Shown in pieces: positions 7,289 to 16,584 of a stretch of DNA of 64,000 nt (its first letter is position 1; each line of letters opens with the position of its first letter). Source of the DNA: Deltaproteobacteria bacterium (GTDB lineage: Bacteria; Myxococcota; UBA727; VGSZ01); the NCBI GenBank assembly GCA_016177705.1, contig JACOUT010000014.1, forward strand, positions 484,826 through 548,825, given 5' to 3'. Position numbers and translations under genes: made by a program. Below the pieces are notes generated by a model, which was not told the origin of the DNA, made no database searches, and worked only from the letters and a program-made list of their open reading frames with translations.

Positions 7289-9253
7289 GTGGCGCTGACG
7301 ACCGCGACCCCCGAGACCACCGATCCGCCGAAGAAGGCGCCGGCCGAGCGCCGCCACCTCGTGCTGCTGCTGGTGACGGTGTTGCTGGCGCTCGGCGGCG
7401 GTGCGCTCACGTCGGTGGCGGTGGGCGCGCTGCTCGCGTTCCTGCCGGCCCTGCTCGGCGTCATCGTCGGCATGCTGCTCGGCTACGTGTTGCCCACCTT
7501 CCTGGCGCTGCGCGCCAGCCAGGCGCTGCGTCGCCGGAGCCTGCCGCCGCTGTTGCGACGGCTCGCCGTGCTGTTCCTGATCGGCGCCACCCAGCTCGCC
7601 ATCTTCGGCGCCGTCTTGACCTGGAGCGCGCGCACCACCGCGCACCTCGCGGCCACCGCCGCCGAGGCGCTCGACGTGATGGGCGGCGTGCCCATCCTCT
7701 CGGGGGTCTTGAAGAAGCACGCGGCGGCCGGCGGCGTCTCGCTGAAGGGCCAAGCGCCGCGCCCCGCTGTCGGCCCGGACGGGGGCGTGCTGCACGGTCC
7801 GGACGGCGGCGTGCTCGCGAGCGATGGCGGCTACTTCGTCGAACACCCCGACGCCGGCCCGCTCACCCTCGACGGCGGCGCGCCTGCCGCCAAGGTCGAC
7901 GCGGGCGCGGCCGCGCCGCCGGTGCCGCCAGCGCCGGTGCTGCTGCCGGCGCCGCCCGCGCCCAAGGCTGGCGTCGCGCTGTCGCCGCGCGGGCCCGGCA
8001 AACCGGTGCGCACCGCATGCGCGGCGCTGGTCGCGCACAACGGCGATGCGCTGCTCGCCATCGCCACGCTGCAGGGCGGCGGCGCCGTCACCTGGCGCAC
8101 CGTCGAGCTCGGTGCGCTCGACAAGCTCGGTCCGCCCACCTTGGTCGAGTGCGCCGAGGACGGCACCACGGCGGCCATCCTCGGTGGCACGCACCTGGCC
8201 CTGGCGCGGCCGGGGCGCGCCGGCCTTGACCAGCCAAAGGCGCTCGCGCCCGGTGCGAAGCTCGCGGGCGGCGAGGTGCAGGCAGTGCGCGACGTGGCGG
8301 TGGGACCGGGCGGCCTGGTGCTCGCCGTCGTCGGCGTCACGCGCGCGACCGACGGGGGCACCGAGGTCGCACAGGCGCTGGTCGCGCTCGGCGCCAAGGG
8401 CGTGCTCACGGTGTTACGCAAGAGCGGCGACGCCGTGCCGGGCGCCGATGCGGGCGACGTGGTGCACGACTTCGCGCTCAAGCGCCCGGGCGGCGGCAAC
8501 GGCGTGCTGGTGGTCGAGAGCTACCTCGAGGGCAGCGTCGACAAGGGCGTGCGCATCTCGGGTGAGGAGTACGCGCTCAACCCGCAGCGGCTGCTGGCGG
8601 TGCGGCTCGACACCCCCAAGGCGATGACCGAGCTGTGCGGCAGCGGCGTCGAGCCCTCGGGCATCGACGCCGTGCATCTGCAAGCCTTCGGCGACGCCGT
8701 GCTGCTGCCCGACGGCCGCGCGCTGCTCGACGCCAACTTCGTCGAGAAGGGGCCGGACGGCTGGTTGTTTTCGGCGCGACCGGCCGGCGGTGTCGCAGCC
8801 ATCGGCGCCGAGCTGCGCGGCGGCGGCGCGGCGTGGACGTCGGCGGCGCCGCGCGCGCAGCACCTCGACGCCGACCTGTCGGGCACGGCGCTGTTCCGCC
8901 GCGCCGACGGCGCCGTGGCGCTGTTCACCATCGACAAACCAGCCCAGGTGAGCGCCGGGCTGCGCGGCGCCGAGGCGCTGACCGGCGCCGGCGTGGTGCG
9001 CGGCGCCGTCGTCTCGGTGGACGTGCCGCTGCTCGCGCGCGGCGGCGGCTGGGTGCTGGCGAGCGCGCAGCTCAAGGACGCCGGCGGCACGCGCGACGCG
9101 CTGGTGCTCGCCTCGCTCGCCGACCTCGACGCCGGCAAGGCCGAGGTGCTGCTGGCGACCGGCGACCCGGTGCCGGGCGCCGTCGGCACGCCACGCACGG
9201 TGCAGTCGATCCGCCTCGGCAAGGGGCGCGACGAGCTGCTCTGGCGACGCTGA
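7289..9253 (+). CDS. Membrane-anchored protein with a large extracytoplasmic repeat domain
   Basis: A 654-residue protein. Residues about 20-115 hold hydrophobic helices (LVLLLVTVLLALGGGALT; LLAFLPALLGVIVGMLLGYV; LAVLFLIGATQLAIFGAVL). A low-complexity linker rich in Asp-Gly-Gly and Ala-Pro spans roughly residues 155-245. The C-terminal 400 residues look beta-rich. A GDxVPG motif occurs twice, in SGDAVPGADAG and ATGDPVPGAVG, as in the repeated beta modules of some deltaproteobacterial surface proteins. I do not recognise a named family. The start is GTG 7289, set by its Shine-Dalgarno. The gene converges on the transpeptidase gene 30 bp away. Confidence 0.75.
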   Translation: MALTTATPETTDPPKKAPAERRHLVLLLVTVLLALGGGALTSVAVGALLAFLPALLGVIVGMLLGYVLPTFLALRASQALRRRSLPPLLRRLAVLFLIGATQLAIFGAVLTWSARTTAHLAATAAEALDVMGGVPILSGVLKKHAAAGGVSLKGQAPRPAVGPDGGVLHGPDGGVLASDGGYFVEHPDAGPLTLDGGAPAAKVDAGAAAPPVPPAPVLLPAPPAPKAGVALSPRGPGKPVRTACAALVAHNGDALLAIATLQGGGAVTWRTVELGALDKLGPPTLVECAEDGTTAAILGGTHLALARPGRAGLDQPKALAPGAKLAGGEVQAVRDVAVGPGGLVLAVVGVTRATDGGTEVAQALVALGAKGVLTVLRKSGDAVPGADAGDVVHDFALKRPGGGNGVLVVESYLEGSVDKGVRISGEEYALNPQRLLAVRLDTPKAMTELCGSGVEPSGIDAVHLQAFGDAVLLPDGRALLDANFVEKGPDGWLFSARPAGGVAAIGAELRGGGAAWTSAAPRAQHLDADLSGTALFRRADGAVALFTIDKPAQVSAGLRGAEALTGAGVVRGAVVSVDVPLLARGGGWVLASAQLKDAGGTRDALVLASLADLDAGKAEVLLATGDPVPGAVGTPRTVQSIRLGKGRDELLWRR

Positions 9254-9283
9254 CCGGGACCGCGCCCAGTCAGGGGCGCCCAG

Positions 9284-10585
9284 TCAGCGACGCGCGACGA
9301 CAGCCTTCTGCTCGCGCTCCTTGGCGGCGAAGTAGCTGCGCAGCGCTTCCTTGGCCACCCACGGCGCCTTGACGTGCCATTTGCCCTGGTTGACGACGAC
9401 GGTCGCCACCGCCACCTGCGGGCGGTCAGCGGGCGCGAAGCCGACGAACCAGCTCGTGTCGAGGCCGGTCGTGTAGTCGGTGAGCGAGCCGGTCTTGCCG
9501 GCAGCACCGTGCTTGAGCCTCGGCCCGCTGGCGAAGGCGCGCCGCGCGGTGCCGTTCGTCACCGTCTCGGCCATCATGCGTCGCAGCGTCTCAGCGTGGC
9601 GCTCGTCGAGCACGCGGCGCGCGTCGCCAGCGCCGTCGTGGTCGGTCAAGCGCGGCGGCACCAGCACGCCGCCGGTCGCCACCACGCTCGCCAGCACGGC
9701 GCCGTGCAGCGCCGACAGCTTGACGTCGCCAAAGCCGGAGGCGGACTCGGCGAAGCCGAACGGATCGTCGGGGATGAGCGCCACGCTCGGCGATGCCTGG
9801 TGACGTTCGTCGAGCGGCGCATTGGGCAGCGTCGAGATCGCCAGGGGCGCGTCGAAGCCGAAGCGGCGCGCCTCCTCGCGCAGCGCCTCGGGGTCGAGGT
9901 GCTTGAGCGCGAGCTTGGCGATGGCGGTGTTCTGCGAGCGCGGCAGCGCGTCGAACAGCGTGGTGCAGTCGCGGTCTTTGCGCGCATCGTCGACCAGCAG
10001 GCGCTCCTGCAAGCGGCGCATACCGCCACGGGCGCACACCCGCTCGCTCGCCGGCACGCCGGCGCGCAGCAGCGCCGACGACGTCACGATCTTGAAGACG
10101 CTCGCCGCCGGCGCCATCGGCCGCAGCGCGAGACCCTCGGCGTCACCGCGCGTCGAGTGTTCGGCGATGGCGAGCACGCGGCCGCTGCCGACCTCGAGCA
10201 ACACGGTGGCGCCATAGGGCGTCTTGCCGTCGACCAGCACCTTGGTGAGCGCGCGCGTGAGCACGCGCTCACCAGCGCGCTGGTCGACGGCGACGGGGGC
10301 GGGCGGCGTCGATGCCGCGTGTGGCCGCAGCACCGCGTCGCCGATCTCCACCGTCGGCGCAGGCGGCGGCGTCGGCTCGCGCGACGGCGCGGGCGTGACC
10401 GCGGAGGCGTCGGCGGGATCGAGCGGCGCCGGCGGCTCGCCGAGCGCGCGATCGACGACGACGGCGAGGCAGAAGCCTGCGGCGAGCGGCACCAAGACGA
10501 TGGGCGGCGGGCCGCGTCGCTGCGCCAGGATGGTGGTGTGGGCGTGGCGGCGGCGGCGGGCGATGACGGTGGCCAGCGGTTGCAT
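9284..10585 (-). CDS. Penicillin-binding transpeptidase-domain protein
   Basis: A 433-residue inner-membrane protein with a cytoplasmic basic N-terminus, one membrane segment near residues 28-45, a Pro/Ala-rich linker to about residue 95, and a penicillin-binding transpeptidase domain. The three active-site motifs are visible: SVFK at about 162-165 (catalytic Ser162), SQN, and KTGS near the C-terminus. It should cross-link peptidoglycan in the periplasm or act as a related acyl-serine transferase. It lacks the N-terminal dimerisation module of full-size class B PBPs. The ATG at 10585 is the best available start; no strong Shine-Dalgarno is visible. It is divergent from a lytic transglycosylase gene, so the two wall enzymes share a control region. 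Confidence 0.85.
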   Translation of the reverse strand: MQPLATVIARRRRHAHTTILAQRRGPPPIVLVPLAAGFCLAVVVDRALGEPPAPLDPADASAVTPAPSREPTPPPAPTVEIGDAVLRPHAASTPPAPVAVDQRAGERVLTRALTKVLVDGKTPYGATVLLEVGSGRVLAIAEHSTRGDAEGLALRPMAPAASVFKIVTSSALLRAGVPASERVCARGGMRRLQERLLVDDARKDRDCTTLFDALPRSQNTAIAKLALKHLDPEALREEARRFGFDAPLAISTLPNAPLDERHQASPSVALIPDDPFGFAESASGFGDVKLSALHGAVLASVVATGGVLVPPRLTDHDGAGDARRVLDERHAETLRRMMAETVTNGTARRAFASGPRLKHGAAGKTGSLTDYTTGLDTSWFVGFAPADRPQVAVATVVVNQGKWHVKAPWVAKEALRSYFAAKEREQKAVVARR

Positions 10586-10655
10586 GGAGGCCCCAGCCTG
10601 CGGGCAAGAGCGCACTGACGCCAGTTTTCGACCGCGCCGGCGCGACCGAACGCCG

Positions 10656-12077
10656 ATGCAGCGGCGCGTCACGGTAGCTGGTGATGTGGCGCCTGGTGCG
10701 AGCGCTGCCCACCCTCCACCCGACGTCGGAGGCCCCTGCACACCCCGACGACGCCGACGTGTGGCAGCATTGTGGGACTTGGCGAGGACCGCTCCGTCCG
10801 GTGTCGTCGGCGCTGCCGTGCTGTGGCTCGGCGGTGGTCTGTTGTTGTGCGCGGCCGGCGCCGGCACCGGCTTCGCAGTACGCGCGCTGCGCACCCCGGC
10901 GGCAAGCGCGCCGTCGATCGCCGCGGCAGCGAGCCCGACCGCGACGGCGCCGCACGACGTCACCACAGCGCCGCGCGCGCTACCACCGAAGCCCGCGAGC
11001 TGCCCGCTGACGCCGAGCGACCCGCCGTGGCTGGCGGTGACGCCGCCGCTGGCACCTGCGCCGCCGGTCGAGCCGACGTCGCTGGCGCGTCGCGTGGAGC
11101 TGTGGCGCAGGGTGTGGGGCGAGCTCGGCGACCACCAGCACCTGCTGGTCGACGAGCGACGCCCCTGGGTGGTGCATGCCGAGGTCGACTGCCGGGAGCT
11201 GTTCAACGGCGCCGACCAGGACGCGAGCAAGGCCTCCTGCGGCGCGCGCATCGCCGACGCGCGCCGAGCGGTGCAAAAGCAGCTCAAGAAGGGCGCCGGC
11301 TCGCGCGCGCTGATCAAGCGCTACGACGGGGACAAGAAGCTCGCGCGCACCGCGGCCAAGAACCTGATCAACCTGCAGGGCAGGAAGGACGCGCTCGCCC
11401 GCGCGCAGGCGCGCGCCGCGCCGCACCTCGGCCACACCGAGGGCCTCTTCGAGCTGGCCGAGGTGCCGCGCATCTACGCGCGCGCCGCCATCGTCGAGTC
11501 CTTGTGGCGCCCCGAGGCGCTGTCGCGCTCAGGCGCTGCCGGCGCCTACCAGTTCATGCCCAAGACCGGCGCGCAGTTCCTGCTGGTCGACGAGGGCGTG
11601 GTCGACGAGCGCCTCGACCCGCTGCGCTCCGCGTGGGCGGCGGCGCACTACATGAGCCTGATGTCGAGAGACCTTCGTGAGTGGCCGCTGGTGCTCACCG
11701 CCTACAACACGGGCCCGGCGCGCCTGAAGCGAGTGATGAAGGCGCGGCGCACGCGCGACCTCGGCAAGATCGCGGACGCCGGCGACTTCGGCGAGTTCGG
11801 CTTCGACGGCCAGAACTACTACGCGCAGATCGTCGCCATCGGCCAGCTCACCGCATCGGCCCGCTTCGAGCCCGAGCCGGTGGTGGGCCGCGCGCTGCGG
11901 CTCGATCAGGCGCTCGCCTTCAACGAGCTGGCGGCCTGCGTAGAGACGGAGCCTGCGGCGCTGGCGCGCGACAACCCGGCGCTCGCGCAGGCGGTGCTCG
12001 ACGGTACCGAGCGCGTGCCGGCCGGCTATGTGGCGCGCGTGCCGCCCACGGTGGCGCCGGCCTTGGCCGTGCGCTGA
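10656..12077 (+). CDS. Lytic transglycosylase (SLT domain), membrane-anchored
   Basis: A 473-residue protein with a basic N-terminus, a membrane segment near residues 50-77, a Pro/Ala-rich linker, a helical region, and a C-terminal SLT/GH23-type domain. The catalytic glutamate is Glu281 in VESLWRPEALS, followed by the conserved GAAGAYQFMPKTG and later TAYNTGPARL. Such enzymes cleave the MurNAc-GlcNAc bond and leave a 1,6-anhydro end. It is divergent from the transpeptidase gene, with about 70 bp between starts. The ATG at 10656 is the most upstream reasonable start; GTG 10686, five bases after TAGCTG, is a possible alternative that keeps the membrane segment. Confidence 0.88.
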   Translation: MQRRVTVAGDVAPGASAAHPPPDVGGPCTPRRRRRVAALWDLARTAPSGVVGAAVLWLGGGLLLCAAGAGTGFAVRALRTPAASAPSIAAAASPTATAPHDVTTAPRALPPKPASCPLTPSDPPWLAVTPPLAPAPPVEPTSLARRVELWRRVWGELGDHQHLLVDERRPWVVHAEVDCRELFNGADQDASKASCGARIADARRAVQKQLKKGAGSRALIKRYDGDKKLARTAAKNLINLQGRKDALARAQARAAPHLGHTEGLFELAEVPRIYARAAIVESLWRPEALSRSGAAGAYQFMPKTGAQFLLVDEGVVDERLDPLRSAWAAAHYMSLMSRDLREWPLVLTAYNTGPARLKRVMKARRTRDLGKIADAGDFGEFGFDGQNYYAQIVAIGQLTASARFEPEPVVGRALRLDQALAFNELAACVETEPAALARDNPALAQAVLDGTERVPAGYVARVPPTVAPALAVR

Positions 12078-12138
12078 GGCGTCAGGCGTCCAAGTCGCAG
12101 TTCGAGCGTCCTATCCTGGGACGGCCACCGAACGGTCG

Positions 12139-12174
12139 TTCGAACGGCAGCTCGGAAGGCTATATCCTGCGTTC
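12139..12174 (+). promoter_or_regulatory. Putative leaderless promoter of the hybrid kinase gene
   Basis: TATCCT at 12163-12168 lies exactly six bases before GTG 12175. TTCGAA at 12139-12144 is 18 bp upstream and could serve as a weak -35. No useful Shine-Dalgarno is near the GTG. This fixes the start of the kinase better than homology can. Confidence 0.45.
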
Positions 12175-14430
12175 GTGGCACACGTCGCCAAGCCGGCCGA
12201 GCCGAGCGTCGATGGCCACGAGGTAGGCGCTCGCGTGGCCAGGGCCATCACCGCGCTGACGCTGCCCGCGCTGGTCGCGCTCGCGTGTTGGGTGCCTTTC
12301 GTGGGGTTCCGGCCGCGCGAGGGGGTCGCGCTCGTCGGCATCCTGGTCATGTTCACCTCCGGCAGGCTGCTGGTTCGCCTGCGCCACCCAAACGCGGCCG
12401 CGTGGGCCGGCCTTCTCGTCGCTTCGGCGATCGTGGTGTCGCTGTGCATCGTCGACGGCGGCGTCTACTCGCCGGCGGCGCCCACGTACCTGATCGTCAT
12501 CGCGTACGCCGCGGTGGTGCGGGGGCCTCGCGGTGCCATCGCCCTCACGCTCATCGGTGCGGCGGCCTTCGCGGGTCTCGCCGTTGCGGGGCGGTTGGGG
12601 CTCTTGCCGCCGCCCGACCCTGGGGCAGAGCGGGCGATGACGGTTTCGATGTTGATCAACACGCTGCTCGCCGGCGGCCTCGCCGCCTACGGCGCCAAGC
12701 TGACCAAGGCCGCCTTCGCCGCGTCGCGCCACAGCGCCGCGGAAGCGGAGACCGGCCGACGCCGGCTCGAGCTGCGCGCCCGCGAGCACGCCACGCTGGC
12801 CGAGCTCGGGCGGCTGGCGCTCAGCAACTTGGAGCTCCCCGAGCTGTTCACGCGCGTCGCCCGCGACCTGACCACGACCCTCGACGTGGCGTTCGTCGAC
12901 GTGCTCGGCATCGATCTGGCGCGGCGTCAGGCGCGCATGCTCGCGTCGACCAGCAACACCCCCACGCTCGCGCCCGAGGTGCACCTCGAGCTCACGCCGG
13001 GCTCGCTCGCGACCGTGGTTGCCGAGGCGGCTGGCGTCACCGTCGTGCCCGACCTGGCCGAGCGCCGGGATCTGGAGGCGCCGCGGCTGGTCGCAGCGGG
13101 CGTGCGCGCGAGCCTGTGCGTCCAGCTGCGCGACCACGACCAGGTCATTGGTCTGGTGGCGGCGCACAGCCGAACGCCGCGCCAGTTCGACGCGGATCAG
13201 ATCCACTTCCTGCAGGGCGTCGCCAACATCGTGAGCGCCGCGCTCGGCCGCCGCCGCGCCGAGGCGGAGTTGGCGGCAAGCCAAGAACACCTGCGACAAG
13301 CCGCGAAGATGGACGCGGTCGGCCGCCTCGCCGGGGGCATCGCTCACGACTTCAACAACCTGATGACGGGCGTGTTGTCCTTCGCCGACCTGGCGCTCGC
13401 CGACCCGCTGTCGGAGCAGCAGCGCTCCGACATCGAAGGCGTGCGCACCGCAGCGCAACGGGCGGCCGCGCTCACGCGCCAGCTGCTCGCCTTCAGCCGT
13501 CGGCAGGTGCTCCGTCCACAAGTCGTCGATCCGAACGCCTCCATCCGTGACCTCGAGAAGCTGCTCACACGCGTCATCGGCGAGGACATCGCGCTAGTGA
13601 CCGAACTGGACGCCGCGGCCGACGGCGTCCTCGTCGATCCCGTCCAGCTCGAGCAGGTGCTGCTGAACCTCGCCGTCAACGCGCGCCAGGCCATGCCCGA
13701 CGGTGGCACCGTCGAGCTTCGTACCGCGCTCGTCACCGTCGTCGACGACGACGTGCTGCCCGCCGGCGCCTACGCTCAGATCTCGGTGAAGGACAGCGGG
13801 CACGGCATCGCACCCGACGTGCTCCCCCACGTCTTCGAGCCGTTCTTCACGACCAAGTTCGACGGGACCGGGCTTGGCCTCGCGACCGTCTATGGTGTGG
13901 TGAAGCAGAGCGGCGGCGACGTGCGCGTCGAGTCGCCCCCCAACTGCGGCGCCACCTTCCGCGTGCTGCTGCCCCGGGTGGCGCGCGTGCAGGCGAACGT
14001 CGCCACGCCGGTGCTCGCCAAGCCCCCCGGCACCGGCCCGCGCCGCATCCTCGTCGTCGATGACGAGCCAGCAATCGTGAGCGTCGCCGTGCGCGCCCTC
14101 AAGGCGGCGGGCCACGTCGTGCTGGGCGTGACCAACCCCGTGGACGCGGAGCGCGCCTTCGAGCGCGAGCCCTTCGATCTGGTGCTCTCCGACGTCGTCA
14201 TGCCACAGACGACCGGCCCCGAGCTGGTGAAGCGCCTGCGCGCAAAGTGCGCAGCGGCGCGCTTCCTGCTCATGTCCGGCTACGTCGGCGACGCGCTCGA
14301 TCGCCGACACCCTGCCGACTCGAACGTCGAGCTGATCGCCAAGCCGTTCTCGCCGGCGACGTTGCGGGAGGCGGTGGCCCGCGCCTTCAGGGCGGCGCCG
14401 GCACCAGGGGACGCCGAGGTCGCTGCCTGA
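12175..14430 (+). CDS. Hybrid sensor histidine kinase (membrane, GAF, HisKA, HATPase, receiver)
   Basis: A 751-residue hybrid kinase. Residues about 20-185 form an integral-membrane sensor with about six hydrophobic segments. A GAF-like domain follows at roughly 200-370. The dimerisation/phosphoacceptor domain has AGGIAHDFNNLMTGVLSFADL, with His391. The ATP-binding domain shows NLAVNARQAM (N box), DSGHGI (G1), FEPFFTTK (F box) and GTGLGLATVYG (G2). A C-terminal receiver has VDDE, the phosphoacceptor Asp673 in LSDVVMP, and the KPFSP lysine. It probably autophosphorylates on His and passes the phosphate to its own receiver. No separate response regulator or output gene is adjacent, so the partner is unknown. 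Confidence 0.9.
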   Translation: MAHVAKPAEPSVDGHEVGARVARAITALTLPALVALACWVPFVGFRPREGVALVGILVMFTSGRLLVRLRHPNAAAWAGLLVASAIVVSLCIVDGGVYSPAAPTYLIVIAYAAVVRGPRGAIALTLIGAAAFAGLAVAGRLGLLPPPDPGAERAMTVSMLINTLLAGGLAAYGAKLTKAAFAASRHSAAEAETGRRRLELRAREHATLAELGRLALSNLELPELFTRVARDLTTTLDVAFVDVLGIDLARRQARMLASTSNTPTLAPEVHLELTPGSLATVVAEAAGVTVVPDLAERRDLEAPRLVAAGVRASLCVQLRDHDQVIGLVAAHSRTPRQFDADQIHFLQGVANIVSAALGRRRAEAELAASQEHLRQAAKMDAVGRLAGGIAHDFNNLMTGVLSFADLALADPLSEQQRSDIEGVRTAAQRAAALTRQLLAFSRRQVLRPQVVDPNASIRDLEKLLTRVIGEDIALVTELDAAADGVLVDPVQLEQVLLNLAVNARQAMPDGGTVELRTALVTVVDDDVLPAGAYAQISVKDSGHGIAPDVLPHVFEPFFTTKFDGTGLGLATVYGVVKQSGGDVRVESPPNCGATFRVLLPRVARVQANVATPVLAKPPGTGPRRILVVDDEPAIVSVAVRALKAAGHVVLGVTNPVDAERAFEREPFDLVLSDVVMPQTTGPELVKRLRAKCAAARFLLMSGYVGDALDRRHPADSNVELIAKPFSPATLREAVARAFRAAPAPGDAEVAA

Positions 14431-14459
14431 CACCGCCCTGAAGAATGGCGAACGTCACC

Positions 14460-14489
14460 GTGCCCGTGCCCGTGCCCGTGCCCGTGCCC
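14460..14489. repeat. Five tandem GTGCCC hexamers
   Basis: GTGCCC is repeated five times without change in the 166-bp gap between the kinase gene and the toxin-antitoxin pair. It is a simple-sequence repeat of the kind that changes by slippage. No function is evident. Confidence 0.8.
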
Positions 14490-14584
14490 GATGACCGCGT
14501 GGTCTCTCCATGGGCTCGCGAGCGGGAGCAACTCACCCCAAGCAGCTCAGATCGAAGCGGCGCTCCTCGCCCGCATCGACCTGC

Positions 14585-14596
14585 TACATTCGCAGC
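14585..14596 (+). promoter_or_regulatory. Putative leaderless -10 of the MNT antitoxin gene
   Basis: TACATT at 14585-14590 is six bases before GTG 14597, with no Shine-Dalgarno. This matches the start geometry of other genes in the window. No convincing -35 is seen. Confidence 0.4.
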
Positions 14597-14953
14597 GTGA
14601 CCGTGACGCCTGCCGATCTCCGAGCGACCTTGTTGGCGCGCGCGCGTCAGAAGCGGGCGGGAGAGGAGGCGCGCCGACGCGTCCTCGTCGAGGGTGCCGA
14701 GCGCGCGGCCGCCGACCTGGCCGGCACCGGGCGCATCGTGCGCGCGTGGCTCATCGGCTCCGCGGCCTGGGGCGGCTTCGGCGAGCGCTCCGACGTCGAT
14801 GTCGTGGTACGTGGCCTCGACGTCGCACATCGCGTGGCGGCGGAGGACCTCTTCGGTGCGGCCTGTCACGGGCCCGTCGACCTGCTGCGCTTCGAGGACC
14901 TCGATGCTGCGTTCCAAGCGCGCGTCGAGCGCGAGGGCCGGCGCATCGCATGA
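14597..14953 (+). CDS. mntA: MNT-type nucleotidyltransferase antitoxin
   Basis: A 118-residue minimal nucleotidyltransferase. The motif GSAAWGGFGERSDVDVVV holds the Gly54-Ser55 loop and the metal-binding Asp66 and Asp68. In the characterised Shewanella pair, MntA neutralises its HEPN partner by adding AMP units to a tyrosine next to the HEPN active site. The start chosen is GTG 14597, which gives the usual length and fits the TACATT-6-GTG arrangement. The stop overlaps the start of the HEPN gene in an ATGA, so the pair is translationally coupled. A DNA-repair or drug-modifying nucleotidyltransferase is unlikely given the partner gene. Confidence 0.82.
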   Translation: MTVTPADLRATLLARARQKRAGEEARRRVLVEGAERAAADLAGTGRIVRAWLIGSAAWGGFGERSDVDVVVRGLDVAHRVAAEDLFGAACHGPVDLLRFEDLDAAFQARVEREGRRIA

Positions 14954-15453
14954 CGGAAGACGAGCGGGTCACTGCCGCGTTGATCGCTCGCCTGCGCGGC
15001 GAGATGGCGACTGATCGTGCGCTCGTTGCCCGATGCGTCGCGGACGCGCAACTCGCGCGCGGCGCGCTCGCGGTGACCCCGGCAGACCATGCGGCCCTTG
15101 CGTTAGCGGCCGTCGCGCTGCACGCGTGGTACACGGGCGTCGAGACGATCCTCGAGCGCACCGCGCGCGCCCTCGATCGAGAGGTCCCCGAAGGAGAGCG
15201 CTGGCACCGCGAGCTGCTCGCGCAGGCGAGCGTCGAAGTTCCCGGCCTCCGACCCGCCATCGTGCCGGCGGCGCTCACGCCCGACCTGGCGGAGCTGTTG
15301 TCCTTTCGACACTTCTTCCGCCACGCCTACGGCATCCTGCTCGATCCCGTTCGCATTGGCGCGCTGCTCGACGCGCTGGCGCGCGTGGAGCCCCACGTCG
15401 GCGCCGCACTCGACGCGTTCGACGCCTTCTTGGCGAGCGCGGCGCCGCGCTGA
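14950..15453 (+). CDS. hepT: HEPN-domain ribonuclease toxin (HepT-like)
   Basis: A 167-residue all-helical protein. The HEPN active-site signature is complete: Arg120-x4-His125-x-Tyr127 in the segment FRHFFRHAY. The tyrosine matches the residue that MNT antitoxins AMPylate in the characterised HepT-MntA system. The upstream acidic/hydrophobic helix containing WYTGVETILERTARAL is also family-like. Toxins of this group cut RNA and stop growth when the antitoxin is lost. The ATG at 14950 overlaps the antitoxin stop by four bases. Both genes are intact, so the module may be active. Confidence 0.82.
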   Translation: MTEDERVTAALIARLRGEMATDRALVARCVADAQLARGALAVTPADHAALALAAVALHAWYTGVETILERTARALDREVPEGERWHRELLAQASVEVPGLRPAIVPAALTPDLAELLSFRHFFRHAYGILLDPVRIGALLDALARVEPHVGAALDAFDAFLASAAPR

Positions 15454-15477
15454 TGCGCTCCGCCACCGGGGACCAGC

Positions 15478-16584
15478 TCAGATCGAGAAGGTCGTGTCGA
15501 GGTAGAAGCCGCTGAAGTTGTTGTAGAGCTGGCCGTAGTTCCAGTCGGTGCCGTCGAGCGAGCCATCCGAGGACTGCGAGGGATTGCCGCCCGGCACGAT
15601 CCACTCCGAGTACGGCACGCGCACGCCCTTGCCGTCCGAGGTCAGGAAGGGCGAGGAGCTTTGCAGGCCGGCCGAGAGCACGAACCACGAGACCGGCGTC
15701 CAGCTCGCGCTCAGGTTGGTGCTCAAGCGCTGGCGCACGCCCAGGCCGGGCACGGCGTTGTCGGCAGTGTAGTCGTCGTCCTTGCCGACGAAGGCCGAGA
15801 TACCCTGGCCGTAGGACAGCTCGGCCCCGAGCGAGAGCTTGCCGTCGAGGCCGGTCCAGCCGCCCGACGCCGTCGCCGACCAGCTGGCGATGCTCGGCAA
15901 GCCGCCGTCGAGGCAGCCGTAGCTCTGCAGCTCGGCGGGATCGCGCAGGTTGCAGGCCACCGGCGTGATCGAGTTGCCTAGGCGATCTTCGAACGGCCGC
16001 ACCTCACCAGAGGCGACGCGCTGGCCGAGCTCGGGCACGAGCAGGCTGTAGCCGCCGCCGAGGTTGAGCCCGGCAGAGACGCCGCTTGCGTCGTGGCTCC
16101 AGTTGGCGCCGGCCGAGGCCTTGAGCGCGCCCAGGCGCCCGATCTGCCGCGAGTACATCGACACCGGCAGGTCGAGGCCGCCGCCGAAGGAGAAGCCGAG
16201 CGACAGGTCCGGCAGCTTGACGCCCGAGTAGCTCGTCGTCACCGTCAGGTCCGACAGCTCGACCTGGTTCATGTAGGTGGTGCCGTCCGATTGGGTCCAC
16301 TCGAGGCCGAAGGACTGGCGCACGCCGAGGTTCCACGCCTCGGCCAGGCGCGCGGTGGGCGCCAACGTCAAGGACGACGAGATGGTCGGGTTCCACGGGC
16401 TCGTCACGAAGGTGCCAGAGCCGACGCTCTGGGTGAGCGAGGCGCTGCCGTGCAGCGGGAAGGCCGGCGCCTTTTGGGGCTCCGTCGCGGTCCCGCTCGC
16501 GGTGGCCGTGGCGTCGGCGGGCGCGGGCGCGGCGTCCGCGGCGGCGAGGGTCAGGGCGAGGGCGACGGGGGTCGAAAGCAACAT
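15478..16584 (-). CDS. Putative outer-membrane beta-barrel protein
   Basis: A 368-residue protein with a signal peptide, MLLSTPVALALTLAAADAAP, and a Pro/Ala/Thr-rich segment to about residue 45. The rest alternates short amphipathic strands and turns rich in Ser, Gly, Trp and aromatic residues, ending near FYLDTTFSI, as expected for an outer-membrane barrel of about 14-16 strands. I cannot assign a named family or substrate. GAGG five bases before ATG 16584 sets the start; an upstream ATG at 16602 would push the signal peptide inward. It is divergent from the M61 peptidase gene. Confidence 0.65.
   Translation of the reverse strand: MLLSTPVALALTLAAADAAPAPADATATASGTATEPQKAPAFPLHGSASLTQSVGSGTFVTSPWNPTISSSLTLAPTARLAEAWNLGVRQSFGLEWTQSDGTTYMNQVELSDLTVTTSYSGVKLPDLSLGFSFGGGLDLPVSMYSRQIGRLGALKASAGANWSHDASGVSAGLNLGGGYSLLVPELGQRVASGEVRPFEDRLGNSITPVACNLRDPAELQSYGCLDGGLPSIASWSATASGGWTGLDGKLSLGAELSYGQGISAFVGKDDDYTADNAVPGLGVRQRLSTNLSASWTPVSWFVLSAGLQSSSPFLTSDGKGVRVPYSEWIVPGGNPSQSSDGSLDGTDWNYGQLYNNFSGFYLDTTFSI

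Noticed and set aside
9262..9287. Two direct copies of GCGCCCAGTCAG at the end of the transpeptidase gene
   Set aside because: A 12-bp duplication with a 2-bp gap at a gene end is most simply a slippage event; it has no mobile-element features.
10681..11010. Alternative plus-strand frame over the lytic transglycosylase N-terminus
   Set aside because: Arg/Pro-rich and without homology features, whereas the chosen frame continues into a recognisable SLT domain.
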